A stretch of 64,000 bases of DNA. Origin: Ephemerocybe angulata (Eukaryota; Basidiomycota; Agaricomycetes; Agaricales; Psathyrellaceae). Below are positions 23,453-34,912 of the stretch, one piece after another. Both the position numbers and the translations under genes were made by a program. The DNA lies in the NCBI GenBank assembly GCA_013368325.1, contig JAACJK010000163.1, positions 2,542,001 to 2,606,000 on the forward strand. Reading direction: 5' to 3'. The number at the start of each line of letters is the position of its first letter. Position 1 is the stretch's first letter. The notes under the pieces were generated by a model. It worked only from the letters and a program-made list of their open reading frames with translations. It was not told the origin of the DNA and did no database searches.

Positions 23453-24457
23453 TCAACGTATCTGTGAAGAGGGCCCGGTCGTCAGCTCAAGGATCCATTG
23501 ACCAAATCTGCTGCTTACGCGTGAGAATAGACCCTTGAGCTTTCGGAAAAAACCTGGCTTTCTTTCTCGGTTCAGCTCATTTCCTATCTTGAATACATTG
23601 TTTTGTAGTAGAGATATGGGCTGCGGGTCCATCTCGAGAACCTGATTGAGCGCCGTCCAGGCCGAATCTGCGTTCCCTTCAAACCTTCGTAGTCTTGCCC
23701 CCCGACTGAGCATCATGCTCCATTCTTTTGTCTTCTTGAGAAGTTCTTCTGTTCGTTGATATTCGTGGTGTCGTCCTTGGTCGATATCCCACTTCCCGGT
23801 AACCAGAAGAAGACGCTGCACCAGCTTTGGAGACGAAAGGCAGTTGACTGGCCAGGTTGAATGTGCATTGTACTCTGAGGCACGATCAACTGTGACGTCT
23901 TGGAGAAATATGATTCCGCCAATTCTAACATCTTGACTACAACTAAAAACGCCAGGGCGGTGAGTAGAGTTTGGTTCAATCGAGTAGAAACGCACTTCTC
24001 GTCTAGCCAAGCATTGACCCTCTTCAGGATAGTAGCGTCGCTGAGTCTTTTGCCATTGTTCAGACCAGGCGTGTCAACCAGAACCACCGAACTTGCTCGG
24101 AGGGCTCGACGGTCTACCCCCTTCGGAGCATGCACCACGAAAGCTTGAATCTCTGATAGCGGAGGCTCCAGTTCTTTGTACTCTGGTGCTATCTGCCGAC
24201 CCGCGGCGGTATTTATGAACTGGGTACATAGAGGAGGTTAGCATTAAGCACTCATCAAGATCCATCTCGGGGACAACGTACGTGGCCTTTGCCTGCCCCT
24301 GTCTGCCCCATTAACCTGCGTATAGGATATTAAATATTATAGCAGGCGGAGAAGACCGATTGTAGGAAGGGACCTACAGCACCACAATGCCAGACTCGGA
24401 GGTCAGAACATCATTCGTCGGGCTACAGGGAGTCGAATCTGCTCGTTTACAACGCAT
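23453..24457 (-). CDS. GT1: AIG1/GIMAP-like P-loop GTPase, altered P-loop
   Basis: Exons: 24378-24457, 24282-24315 (34 nt, P-loop only), 23996-24219, 23453-23942. The last exon may contain a 57-bp in-frame intron (gtaagc...cacag), giving 256 instead of 275 aa. The P-loop reads GQTGAGKG-H, so the usual Ser/Thr that holds Mg2+ is Gly. Then come FIN, a DTPG switch motif and TGKWD as the base-recognition motif. It is the sister of GT5 (shared INxAAGxQIAPE, LQDxTxDRAxEY, TGKWD). The C-terminus is basic and hydrophobic (FFRKLKGLFSR), which could touch membranes. Function is inferred only from the GTPase fold, and the Gly substitution may weaken Mg2+/GTP handling. Confidence 0.72.
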
Positions 24458-27258
24458 GTCTGAAGGAAATGGGGGATGTCTTCGATGAGAAGATGGTAAT
24501 CGTTGGTACCTAGTCTGCCAGTGGAGGTGGACGCCACAATTATAACACGCGTTCGAGATGATGTTGTGCGGCACGCGGAGCTTAGGACGGATCCGAAAAG
24601 TAGATGAAAGGAACAAATGAATGACGCACAGTTAATTGAGACTATGAAAGCACTGCAACGTGGCGTTATGCATGTGTGCCAGGCATGTCAGACTTGCGTT
24701 GTTTGCGTTGGGCAGATACGGGATAAGTATGCCTACCAGTGAATCTGCACAGGGATAGACCGTGTGTGTGTGTGTGTATTTTCTAAGGTCGAAAGGGGCC
24801 ACTCAAACTGACCATCGACCCCCGGGGTGATTACGGGGGAACTCTCCAACCCCATCATGCCCGGAACCGGCCCAGGGCTGAGGGCGACTGACCTCACAAG
24901 GTTGTCCATCCCTCAGAAGCTGAACCGGCGTGGAGTTCGTACATGAGTCTACCTAGTGCTGTTACCTACTATGCTACTCTACCTAATCATGTTCTCTCCC
25001 TCTGGCGACTGTGTGACTTAGAAATTGGCAGCGTAGTTTGAGTTAAGTGGGTACGTATAGCGGGTGCTCGTCAAATAGGGCGTTTACGTTCCACAAATAT
25101 TCTGCCGTGAATGAACGGTGTCTGTCCCTTAGTAGACATGCCTCTCACGGGATAATTCAATTGAGGAACCCCCCTTCCCCCTAAAACCTCCGTTTGATGC
25201 GACTTTTAGCACAATTGATGGATAAAGCGGCGCTTCCCAGCGCCTGCGTCCTTGCTTCCTTGGGTGCAGCATTTGGTGCAATGTAGATACTCGCTCGCTG
25301 GCGCGCCCCTTTGGGGCGCTCGCGCTCGCGAGTGGAGGGGTTACAAATCATTCAAACTCTTTATTGAACCAGTAGTAGGCCGCTACACCCGCGTAGGTGC
25401 GCGCGCGCTCGCGAGTGGAGGGGTACCATTGACAGCAATCCAGGGAAGTCCACCAGTGAGTTAATCGGTGACGAGGATTTCCAAATTCAAGGCCGCATGA
25501 GTTGGAGGGCATCCCAAAGGAGAGACATAGACCAGGCATCCTTCGTGTGCAGGTCAAGACGCATCGGACAAGCGAAACCAAGTGGACAGGGAGGTGCCAA
25601 AACGAGCGGCAGCGACCGAGGTGATGGCTGGTGATGGGCCGCGGTGACCGGACGATGTCATGCTCCCACTGGACGGGCATGGCAATGTCCGAGTCATGGA
25701 AGAGAGTGGAGACGAGTACATACGACGTGGTGAGATGGCCGTGGTGAGATGGCGACGGTCGTCGTTGAAAGAGAAAAGAGGGGGAAGGAACCTGGCCGAG
25801 CCCGAAGATGACCTTGAAAACATCTCGCGTTCAACTCGCGTTCAGATATCCGGAGGGAAGGGCGGATGGGCAGGCGTGCAAACTCGATCAGTCATCGGGC
25901 AGAAGTTCAAGATAGGCGCAGTCATCAGGATGCGCGTACTACAGGCAGAAAACGAGGACCTCCAGTGTAAGAGGTTGCAAGGACAGGGGTAGGAAGCACT
26001 TAGTAAGCAGTCGAAGCCGCAGCCAAACAGGAGCATGCGCACATTTCACCTTCTATAAGAGGAAGGAGATATGAGCATGGGAGCCTTGCTTGGAAGCAAG
26101 GAATTTTTGTTTGGCAAAGCTTGACGAAGTCGGCCGTGGATGGTCCGGAACGGTGATGGTCAGCGCCTGATGAGCGGGAAGGCGCTCTTGATGCGGAGTC
26201 GGCCATGTCACGGATTCCTCCCTCAGCAGTGTTTAAAGCCCGGAAATCCGTAGATGTGAGCGTGCTTAGCCTTCTCAAACGTAGCTACACGCATCTTGAG
26301 CTCATTGGGTAGAAATATCTCGATTATTAGTGCCAAATCTGCACTGTGATCCAAGTACTAAAATCTAATCTAATCAGCATAGGATTTGCTACAATCTCAG
26401 TATATTGGTGAAATAAACAATTTGCACTTGGGTGTGGGGTGCGGAGAAAGTGTAAAATGTACAATTTGGCTCAGATAGGGCAAGTACTGCTGCGCCATTG
26501 CTCTCCTAGCTTTGCGTGCAGGCGGCTTCCCGCGCGCCCTTTCCGCATTCGGAAATTAGCGCCCCGCCGTTCACAGGACTTCGGGACTTCATCATGATAT
26601 GTTCGGCACCCCGCCGAGGTGACGGCAGAGGGTTTCTCAATAAGCTAATGAGAAACCCTGGGATTCCCCGGGGAAGGGGGGTTCCCAAATTGAATTATCC
26701 CCTCTCACGCGAGGCCTGCGTGCGAGCCTCGAGGGCTGCCTTTCTGTTGAGCATCACCGATCTAGATGGTTCCCACGAGGACGTCCCTCCCCAATGCCCC
26801 ATATATGGGAATTTGCGTGTCTGGTTTGTGCAAAGGTGTCTTCATTGTTTTCCTCCTAGACACTCAATGTAGAAATAAGCGCCCAACAACGAAGTGGCGT
26901 CCGTTTCGGAGTTTTTCCCCCGTGCATAACTATAGAATGCTGACCCGTCGTCCATCTTGCGGTTTATGAGTGCAATGAATCCAACCCGTCACCCACCTGG
27001 TCTAAAGATGCGCATGTACCATTTGTCGTCCGCGACGTGCAGAGGCTGCAAACCAAACGTCCACTTTCTAGTGCTATTAGGGCTATTAGGGCTGCTCAAT
27101 ATTCCGTTCGTTCGTTCGCGCTCTGGCCATGGAATGACAAAATCCATGTTCCCACTTTTTGCGGTATTCCAACCTGTCATTTGACACAACGAAAACCGCC
27201 ACTCCTCAACGTTCAACCGTCGTCCATTGGCACAAGATTATATATGTAAAGATTATGA
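24458..27258. other. Gene-free stretch, 2.8 kb, with short repeats
   Basis: It holds a GT dinucleotide run near 24763-24778. A 19-bp direct repeat CGCTCGCGAGTGGAGGGGT lies at about 25323 and 25408. A hairpin GGGTTTCTCA...TGAGAAACCC lies at about 26630-26656. One copy of TAAGCGCCCA is at 26876. ORFs here are low-complexity or antisense to each other, and no gene could be supported. Confidence 0.45.
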
Positions 27259-28253
27259 TCAACTACGCTCCCGCTTCTTCTTACTACTTCTAAATAGACG
27301 GAAGAACGAAAATTTCGAAAGCCAGCCCCTACGAAACTGCTTCTTCGTTTCACCAATATCATCTGACCGCAGTGGCCCTAAGCTCTTCCCTGCATCTGTG
27401 TTTTCGACGGCCGTACCTTTGGCCAATTCCTCTTGAAATTTCAAAGGTTCCCACACCCCTCCACACATTTCAACCCTCGCCAGGATGGATTGCACAATCT
27501 CCCACTCGCGACCTGCTACCTTCTCCCATCGTTGCAAAGTAAACTTCGAACTCTGCCAAAGTGTCCGTATCTCCGCCTCCATGGCCCTGACATCCCCACA
27601 TTGGGCCCGCTCCGACTTGGAAGATACAATGACCACCCTATCCAGGGCAGCTGCACCACACAGTCTCTTGAGCATCATCACGATTTTTTCGTGTTTCCTG
27701 TTATGTGTCTTTGGGCTGATATGTCGTGAAGGTATATTATCCCTCCGATTACCACCTCCTGGCTACATCTATGGGGATATTTCAACGTACCGTAAGGGAT
27801 CCTAATTGTGATGTACTTGAGTTAACTCAGAGACTTACGACTTCTCCAGCCAGGCAGCAACCTTCCTCAGAGTGTCAATATCCTCGACGAAGGTATCGTC
27901 GAACCCGGGAGTATCGACAATCACGACTCTATGATTTTGGATCCGACTATATTTTCCCGTCACATTCGCAGCGACTGCAGATTCGACATCCTTGGTGCAA
28001 GAATCGAGACCTTGGCCTTCTCGCGCTTGAGGCCCAGGAAACAACTTGTCGAAGAACTGTGTATCATGCTTTCGTTCAGGTAACTCGATTGGGACACTGG
28101 CAGCACTTACCGAGCTTTTTCCAGCCCCAGTTCGGCCTAGAAGCCTGCAAGTCCTCAGTCTCAGATGATGTGCGCTAGTCAGTACAAGCATGGGCATGCT
28201 CACATGATTACAATGTCTTTACTCCCAAATTGCTCAGGACTTCTGTCTCCCAT
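27259..28253 (-). pseudogene. GT2: P-loop GTPase, frameshifted
   Basis: Exons: 28204-28253, 28111-28144 (34 nt, P-loop GRTGAGKS-S), 27839-28056, 27259-27762. The DTPGFDD switch is intact. In the last exon the conserved GGIIYLHDIS is in one frame and the following RKHEKIVMMLKRLCGAAALD in another, near 27680-27705, with no usable intron between. The G4 position reads VSSKSE instead of the xKWD/xKWG of its relatives. Both changes point to a decaying copy. A sequencing error could explain the frameshift but not the G4 change. Confidence 0.6.
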
Positions 28254-29089
28254 CACGAATGTTGCTTTCGGCGTATCCGAATCGGCTCTTGAAGGTTTTG
28301 TTCACGGTATGGATGTGGCTCGTGGGTGGGCGGAGGCCAATGAGTTGGGGAAGTGTTCGACGGGGTGCGGGGGGATTTAAGGCTGAAGGGAACGAGCGAC
28401 GAAAAAGTACTGTGACGCCTGCTCTTATGTGGCAACGCTGTCTGAGCCCGTTAAGCTCTGCGTTTCGACTTCAGTCATGGTATCATTGGACTTCGTGTGA
28501 TTTGCGTGTATCAGAATGATACATGAATAGGACGCGTGCTCGCCGCGTGCTGGCACACGCGCCCAGTGTTAGGGTACCTAGTACGAGATTGAAGTACGGT
28601 TGCGGGGCGCCTCCTGATTGCCTTGGCTATTATATCGATGCTCTATGCTTCGTCTGAAGGCACATCAGCTCGGTTCCAGCAGTTACGACGGATGACTTGG
28701 ACTAAGCCATTGGCAAGATGGTTAAAATCGTTGAGGCGTCGTCGTCGTTGTGATCAAGATTGATGACATTAATTCGTCTACAAACGGAGCGTGAAAGGAA
28801 GCCCCGAAGGCGACGCCAAACACGCGCACATAGTAGGCGCCTACTGTAGGTACCTGGTAGTGCGGTAGTTCGAATCCGATATCAAGCCGGATGAGGGCGG
28901 CAGGACAGCGCTAGTCCATCGTTTAAGGACATTCACAAGACCAAAGATTTACATGCGTGCTAGGTATCGCAGTCCAAACTTCAAACGCTCGATAAATATT
29001 ATGTTTCCCCAATTTCTCCTTGATTCAAAAGCGGAAAAAGGACTTGAAGCGTTGGGACAGGGTCAACTGGAGGGCTCTGACGTCCCTCG
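28254..29089. other. Intergenic region, left flank of segmental copy 1
   Basis: From about 28690 the sequence resembles 32360 onward, downstream of GT4. It also carries an insertion with a 14-bp palindrome AGTAGGCGCCTACT (28832-28845) that is absent from copy 2. No gene is seen. Confidence 0.45.
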
Positions 29090-30300
29090 CTAAATCTTGC
29101 AACCTCCGTTCTTCAGTTCGTTTTGAATCTGGAGGACATCAGTCAGGAGACTCGACCGTGCCGCCTGCCTCAAGATGCTGTCCACAATCCGCACAGCACT
29201 TTCTCCTTCATTTTTGCTGTCAAGCCTCATGGTACGCGCCTTCCCCTGACCCTCTAGCATGCTGCGCCAGTGCCTCTCCTGCAATTCCCTCTCCCGCGCA
29301 CCAAAATCTCTTCCACCTTGTCTCCCCCACTTGGACGTCACAAGCATCACCTTGTGGAGGGCAGCATCTCCACAGAGATGGTTGAACATCTCCAGATTCT
29401 TCCTCGCAGTTCCGGAGAAACGATCTTGGGAGATGTCATGAACGTAGATGACTCCTCCGAGCACTGCCCCTCCCTTACACCTTAAAGATTTGGTATTAGC
29501 TGACTGTAATTCGCCAATGAAACTCGGCTTACGATTGTTTAAGCCATTCAGCAATGCGTTTAAGAATTTCGAAATCCGAGGCCTTGGTGTCGTCAAAGCC
29601 CGGAGTGTCGACAATGATAACATCGCCATTCTCCAAGGCGTCGTACCTCGAAGTCAAGCCCTTGATCCGAACGGGTAGGAGATCCACAGTGCAGGAGCTT
29701 AGTTCGCGTCCGACGATGGCTACTTCCTTGTTTCCCGTCGCCCTCAAAAGCGTGTTGATAAGCTGTTTTGCCCATGAGTGCACCGTGTACGGTCAAGCCA
29801 CCAATCTACCTACATAGCTCTTTCCAGCTCCCGTGGCACCCATGACACTACGGAAAGCAAGTATCAGGAGGCGAAGGATCTGACACCTCAAGGGGCGCAT
29901 CACGCACGGTATAATGATATCACGACCCTTTGGTGTTCCATGCCGCACGGAATTGGCCATGACTGACTAGACGGATGGGTCAAAGGGAAGCAGAGAGGGC
30001 CGAGTTGACTATCGCCTGAATGCTCAGGCTGGAGGGAGACACAGCACTTCCTGGCCAGGGGACAATTATATGGGCATCTGGAACGCGGTGGACACGAACC
30101 CCCGACCATTCTGGGACAAATGCATAGATCCCATATTTTTTAGAAACATGCTTTACGCATGAGCTATCACGTATCCTGCAATGATCGTGCGTCTTCCGCT
30201 GAAGACATGCACCTTCAAATGCGGAAATCCATTAAAACCTCTCACCAGCGATAGGTGAGGTTCGACCTTCTGGTCGTAATTTACTGCAACCACTCTTTTT
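28690..30300. repeat. Segmental duplication, copy 1 (contains GT3)
   Basis: It matches 32360-34040 through the gene and both flanks. Examples are TTACATGCGTGCTA and TCGCAGTCCAAACTT downstream, and the conserved ATATCA/CCGTGCG exon 1 and promoter area upstream. The coding parts are most alike; the flanks have diverged and gained insertions. Confidence 0.7.
29090..29960 (-). CDS. GT3: P-loop GTPase, internally deleted copy of GT4, 235 aa
   Basis: Exons: 29908-29960, 29814-29847 (34 nt, P-loop GATGAGKS-Y), 29533-29762, 29090-29480. The domain order matches GT4: LIN, DTPGFDD, GGVIYVHDIS, TSKWG. The protein ends early, after QIQNELKNGGCKI. Compared with GT4, about 60 codons of the coiled-coil tail are missing. 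The remnant of the old C-terminus (LARDVRALQLTLSQRFKSFFRF, shown here in parts: LARDVRALQL then TLSQRFKSFF) sits just downstream in another frame, ending near 29032. The G domain is intact, so it could still work as a tail-less GTPase. Confidence 0.72.
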
Positions 30301-32359
30301 AGCCTCCGTCACTTCGGTCCTATCACAGACGCTATGGAGAAAAATGAACACCCACTACACCTGCAGGAACGGCATTATACTCACCTATTTGGACTGGCAG
30401 CACTCTGATTTATGTCCGCTGCTGAACCGTCGGTGGCGAAGCTCTCATCATCAGTGATCACTGAATCGTACAGACTCCCGGTTCGGTGCTTGGATCTGGT
30501 GCCAAGTATTTTGCATTGGCGTAGTACTTGCTGCCCATGCGCTTGTTTGCAATGCCTGGTCACTGCCGCACGTTAGCGGTCGGTAACCTCGGCTCTCGTG
30601 CACTAGCACTCAAGCTTGCTCAATCTACCTATCCTCAGTCACAGAGGAAGCACCGTATGAGGTGGTGTAGTTGATTCTGGCATATTCTAGGTGAAAGGCG
30701 TGTCCAAGGTTGAAGGCGAGTGCTTAGCGCTTGACCCTCGTTCGTCGTTCGACTTGGCCACGCTGCAAGACCCGGCGGCGCGTGCCGAGGGCGGTTCCCA
30801 CAGTCATGCACGCCGGCCTTCCCACGCCGCTCTCAACCAGAGCCACATTCGTGAAGAATCTGACTTCACTCACGTTTTTCACCTTCTGTCCACTCTCGGT
30901 GGATACGGTGGTCCATGGACTCGACCGGCGCTCTTTTCAAACCATCATCTATCGCGTAGGGCACCGATGTGCTGCCAGTCGTCTCCGGCTCGGTACTATG
31001 GTGCCACCCTTCTACTCTTCAAGAAGCGCCATCTGGCTTCACTGGTGCAACGCTGGAGGGGTTGTCTTGGTAAGTCCCACTTTCGTTCTTCCTAGTATCC
31101 TCTCTGTGCGGCGGCGGGGCCGCTACTATTACTCCTGGATAGCTGGGTAGGCCTCGCTGGGCTGCGCCCAGGTTTCGAATTTCGACGCCCTTTGAGTGGG
31201 CCACATCGTCGGGGATGCGCATTCGTGTACCCTGTGCCATGTGAGGCTGGAGTATCTGCGCCCGACCGTCGTACTGTTATGAGATAACTTTCCCAATAGC
31301 GACAGCACAACATATCTCAATGATCCCAGTCAATTGTGTCCTAGGTGTCGGTCAGGATTCTAGTCTTCTTGGCGTCTTGCTTGTGCGTCTTGAAGCTTAA
31401 CTGACGCCAGGACGACTACCAAATCTCTATCATTGTTCATTGTTCAACCGGGTCGGGAGGGCGACGGCAACGGCTTTTTTTCTCAGGTCGTCTTCCCCGT
31501 ACTTAGATCCCGTTCCCGCTACGGGCAACTTCCTTTCCGGTTTTGAAATAGGGTCGCGTCACTCCCCGGGTTCTGCACTGGCCGTTCCTCGTTTGTCTGC
31601 CTGCGGTTGGACAGTTGCGTCTGCAAACCGGATTTCTTCTCCCTGTTTTGTAGTCTACTTTGAAGACACCCCGGGTGCAACGCCTTTCTACACGGGTACC
31701 ATGCTGCATATAGTCCGCGTCCAGTGGATATAGGCCGACACCCTCGTCTGTCTTAGCACCGTCGTGGCGTCGTGGGTCCCACTCTTCCTCGACGTTGTCG
31801 GGGTTTATCTGCTCGCTCCTGCGGCACTCGCGTCGGTGCTTGCAACCCGCCATCCCGTCTCTACGACATGGTGCACACGTATATGCGTCTGCCTCTTTCG
31901 CAGCGGCTGTGTGAGCCTTCTGCCCACTGGACTCCCTTCAGCCTGTGTCTCTCCGATTCGGAGGTACGCGGATTTCAGGTCTACTCTGGGTCAAGGAGGA
32001 TTCTTTGACCTGGGACTATCGTGCTTGAGTCCACGCATATCCACTCCGTTACCTTGGCGCACCCAAATTGGCTGGAGTTCAGGTAGGACGAAGAGGCAGA
32101 ACATACCTTCCCGGCCTCGATGGCGTGCTTACGTGCGCTCATCTGGTCCAGGTCTCGGAGGCCGCCATCCTCAATTCTCAACCGCAACACTTTCATGCTG
32201 GTGGTGTTGGGGCTATTGCTTGTTTTCTCTCCGCCGTTGTCAAGGATCCAACCTTGCTTTTTATCTTCAAAACGGCCGGTATGTAAAGCTCTCTTCTCCT
32301 TTAATTCCTGTGGGAGTGAACCTCCAGCTTCCTAGACGCAAAAAAAATTCGGCCCTATG
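30301..32359. other. Spacer between duplicated GTPase genes, no confident gene
   Basis: Both strands contain ORFs (for example + 30691-31095 and + 31764-32372), but none shows a family motif or a consistent exon pattern. It may be an old insertion between the two duplicated segments. Confidence 0.4.
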
Positions 32360-34040
32360 CGACCAAACTTAGACCAAGCAATCGGCGAGAGGGTTAAAAT
32401 TGTTCAAAGTCATGCATATGGCCCAAGGCTTACATGCGTGCTAAAGATGCCTATATCGTACAAGGAATCGCAGTCCAAACTTTAAAAGTTGACCGGCCCA
32501 ATGGTATATGGCTCGATAAATATTATGTTACTCTTTAACTTGTCCTCGATTCAAACTTGAAACCAGCGCCGGAGTAGGGACCGTAGGAGTTGTGGAACGG
32601 ACAATTTTAGGGACTTGACGTCACCCGTCAGACGTCGCAACTTCTCTTCTTCAGCGCGGACCTGTGCTTCTGCATCCTTGTCTCCCTCCGCCGCCCTCGC
32701 CTCAATCTTCAGCATCTCGGTTTGCGCCTGGATCATTTCTTCGAGCTGGCGTCGTAGCGCCTTGGCGGCCTGCGTCTGCGGGAGGAATTTCTTGCGATTA
32801 ACCAGTTCCTTTTGAATCTGAAGAACCTCGTCCAGGAGACTCGATCCCGCAGCCCGTCTCAAAATGCTGTCCACAATCCGCACTGCACTCTCTCCTTCAT
32901 TTCGGTGGTCAAGCCTCATGGTGCGCGCCTTCCCCTGACCCTCTAGCATGCTGCGCCAGTGCCTCTCCTGCAATTCCTTCTCCCGTGCCCCAAAATCTCT
33001 TCCACCTTCTCTCCCCCACTTGGACGTCACAAGGACAACCTTGTGAAGGGCAGCATCTCCACAGAGATGATTGAACATCTCCAGATTCTTCCTCGCAGTT
33101 CCGGAGAAACGATCTTGGGAGATGTCATGAAGGTAGATGACCCCTCCAAGGATTGCACCGTCCTCACACCTTGAAGGTTGACACAGTTAGCTGGCTGTTA
33201 TTCTTCAATAAAAATAGGCTTACGATGATTTCAGCCAATCCGCAATGCGTTTAAGAATCTCAAAATCCGAGGCGAAGGTATCGTCGAAGCCCGGAGTGTC
33301 GACGATGATGACATCGCCATTCTCCAAGGCACCGTATTTCGATGTCAAGCCCTCGATCCGAAAGGCTTGGAGGTTTACGGTGCAGGAAGCCAGTTCGCAC
33401 CCGACCGTGGCTAATTGCTTGTTTCCCCTTGCCCTCAAAAGGGCGTTGATGAGCTGTTTTGCCCATAAGTGTTTCGCGCATGGGCGAGCCAGGTATAGAC
33501 TTACATAACTCTTTCCAGCTCCCGTCGCACCCATGACACTACGAAGGCACCAGTGAGCTAGGATATGTGACGCTCAAGGCGCCCTTTACTCACGGGATAA
33601 TTATATCGCGAACCTTTGTTGGTTGTGGTGGTTGGGGGGAACTGGCCATGACTAGAATTGAAGGGATGGCAGAGAGCAGAGAGCTAAATATCGCCTAGAA
33701 GTAACCACAGGCTGGGGGATGCGGGCACTTCGCGGCCGAGTGCCCTGTTATATTAGTCTGGAATGCAATGCCAACGAACCTAAATGGTGCTTCCATCGGG
33801 AGATCCCATCGATTCGGGGACAAATGAATGGACCTCATTTTTGGGGACTTGAGACATGCTTTCAACATGAGGTATCACATATCCGAGTCGAGAGGTCATC
33901 GTGCGTTCCCGTCATTCGTTCGGTGATTCGTGAAAGACCTGCGCCTCCACACGCGGAAATCGATCAATCCCTACCCGGCTGCGACAGGAGGCAATCGTAG
34001 GGTCCGCGGTCGACCTTTTGCCTTCTCACACATCAATAAC
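32360..34040. repeat. Segmental duplication, copy 2 (contains GT4)
   Basis: The counterpart of 28690-30300, in the same orientation. The pair documents a tandem duplication inside the GTPase cluster. Confidence 0.7.
32551..33649 (-). CDS. GT4: P-loop GTPase with coiled-coil tail, 312 aa
   Basis: Exons: 33594-33649, 33505-33538 (34 nt, P-loop GATGAGKS-Y), 33224-33453, 32551-33169. It is a full-length example of the main subfamily. The start is MASSPQPPQPTK; then come IIIPVMGATGAGKS, LIN, VIIVDTPGFDD, GGVIYLHDIS, KNLEMFNHLCG and VLVTSKWG. The ~75-residue tail is rich in Lys, Glu and Gln and predicted coiled coil. It ends in a basic-aromatic LRSLLRRWFQV that could sit on a membrane, as the tails of GIMAP and septin-like GTPases do. 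Base specificity rests on SKWG rather than the classic NKxD. Confidence 0.8.
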
Positions 34041-34912
34041 TTTCACTATCGCCAACCTGCTGCTCTAGTCTCCCTTGCCGTCCTACCACACTAGGTGCTA
34101 ATGATCTCATTACCGAGTCGCAGTTTCTGTTGGTGAACGAGGGTGTGCAGTCGAGAGCTCCCGGCTTGTACGGTACTCTCAATTTGAGATAAGGTCAGCA
34201 ACGGAGACTATCGTTAATCTATGATCGTGACCCTTCGATTGACTGAGGCTCAAACAACATTACACAGCGCAACAGGGAACCCATGCTACGCACGGACTGT
34301 AATGCATGCGCCTTCCTTCTGCATCATGTAGGTGCAGGATATCGTCAGCCTCATCGCTTCCATGAGAAGATACAGTCGCCGTCTGGCAATTCTTGGGATC
34401 AGGTACGTACTTGGATGTGTATTCTGGCAATTCGAACCAGTAGATGAATCCTCGTATGCCACATTCGTGGCCAGTATGTATTAGGGCAAGCAACTAACAA
34501 AGAGACCAATTAATGGACCGCCTTGGTTTCCCACTTCCTTCAGATACACCGCTCGTCTACCTGCGTGATAGTTGTTGCCTGCCCGGAACATCGAGGACCT
34601 GCTGCCCATGCACCGAGCCCTTAAGCTTCCCGGACCTCAATCTTATGGAAGAGGTCACTCTCATCAGCCTGCGGGGTAGCTTTAAGTTTCTCGCGTAATC
34701 GTGTCTCCTGCATAAGCGCCCAGACTTGAACTTCGGCCGGTAGTAGTTGACTGTGAATTCGGGTTGAGACATGAAGCTTGACGGACAGTGACGATCAGTG
34801 TTTGAAGCGTCTTGATTTTATGCATAAAAACACAGAAGATATAGAACGAAAATAATTGTACAATACGAGGAGGGATAGGAGCGAGGGTTAACGTGGATAC
34901 TCGTAGAATCAG
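33650..34912. other. Intergenic region, 1.26 kb
   Basis: The first ~390 bp is the upstream part of segmental copy 2 and should hold the GT4 promoter. One copy of TAAGCGCCCA is at 34713-34722, downstream of the DUF6535 gene. No gene is supported. Confidence 0.4.

Noticed and set aside
25554..26042. Overlapping ORFs on both strands in the 2.8-kb gap
   Set aside because: Ser/Arg-rich frames without starts, introns or motifs; more likely repeat debris.
30080..30180. Possible tRNA on the minus strand (a TAGCTCA-like A box and a GGTTCGTGTCC-like B box)
   Set aside because: The arms do not pair into a cloverleaf, and the matching flank of the duplicated segment (about 33800-33900) lacks the boxes.
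31764..32372. A 202-codon ORF with hydrophobic stretches
   Set aside because: Cys/Arg/Ser-rich composition, no domain, and equally long ORFs on the other strand.
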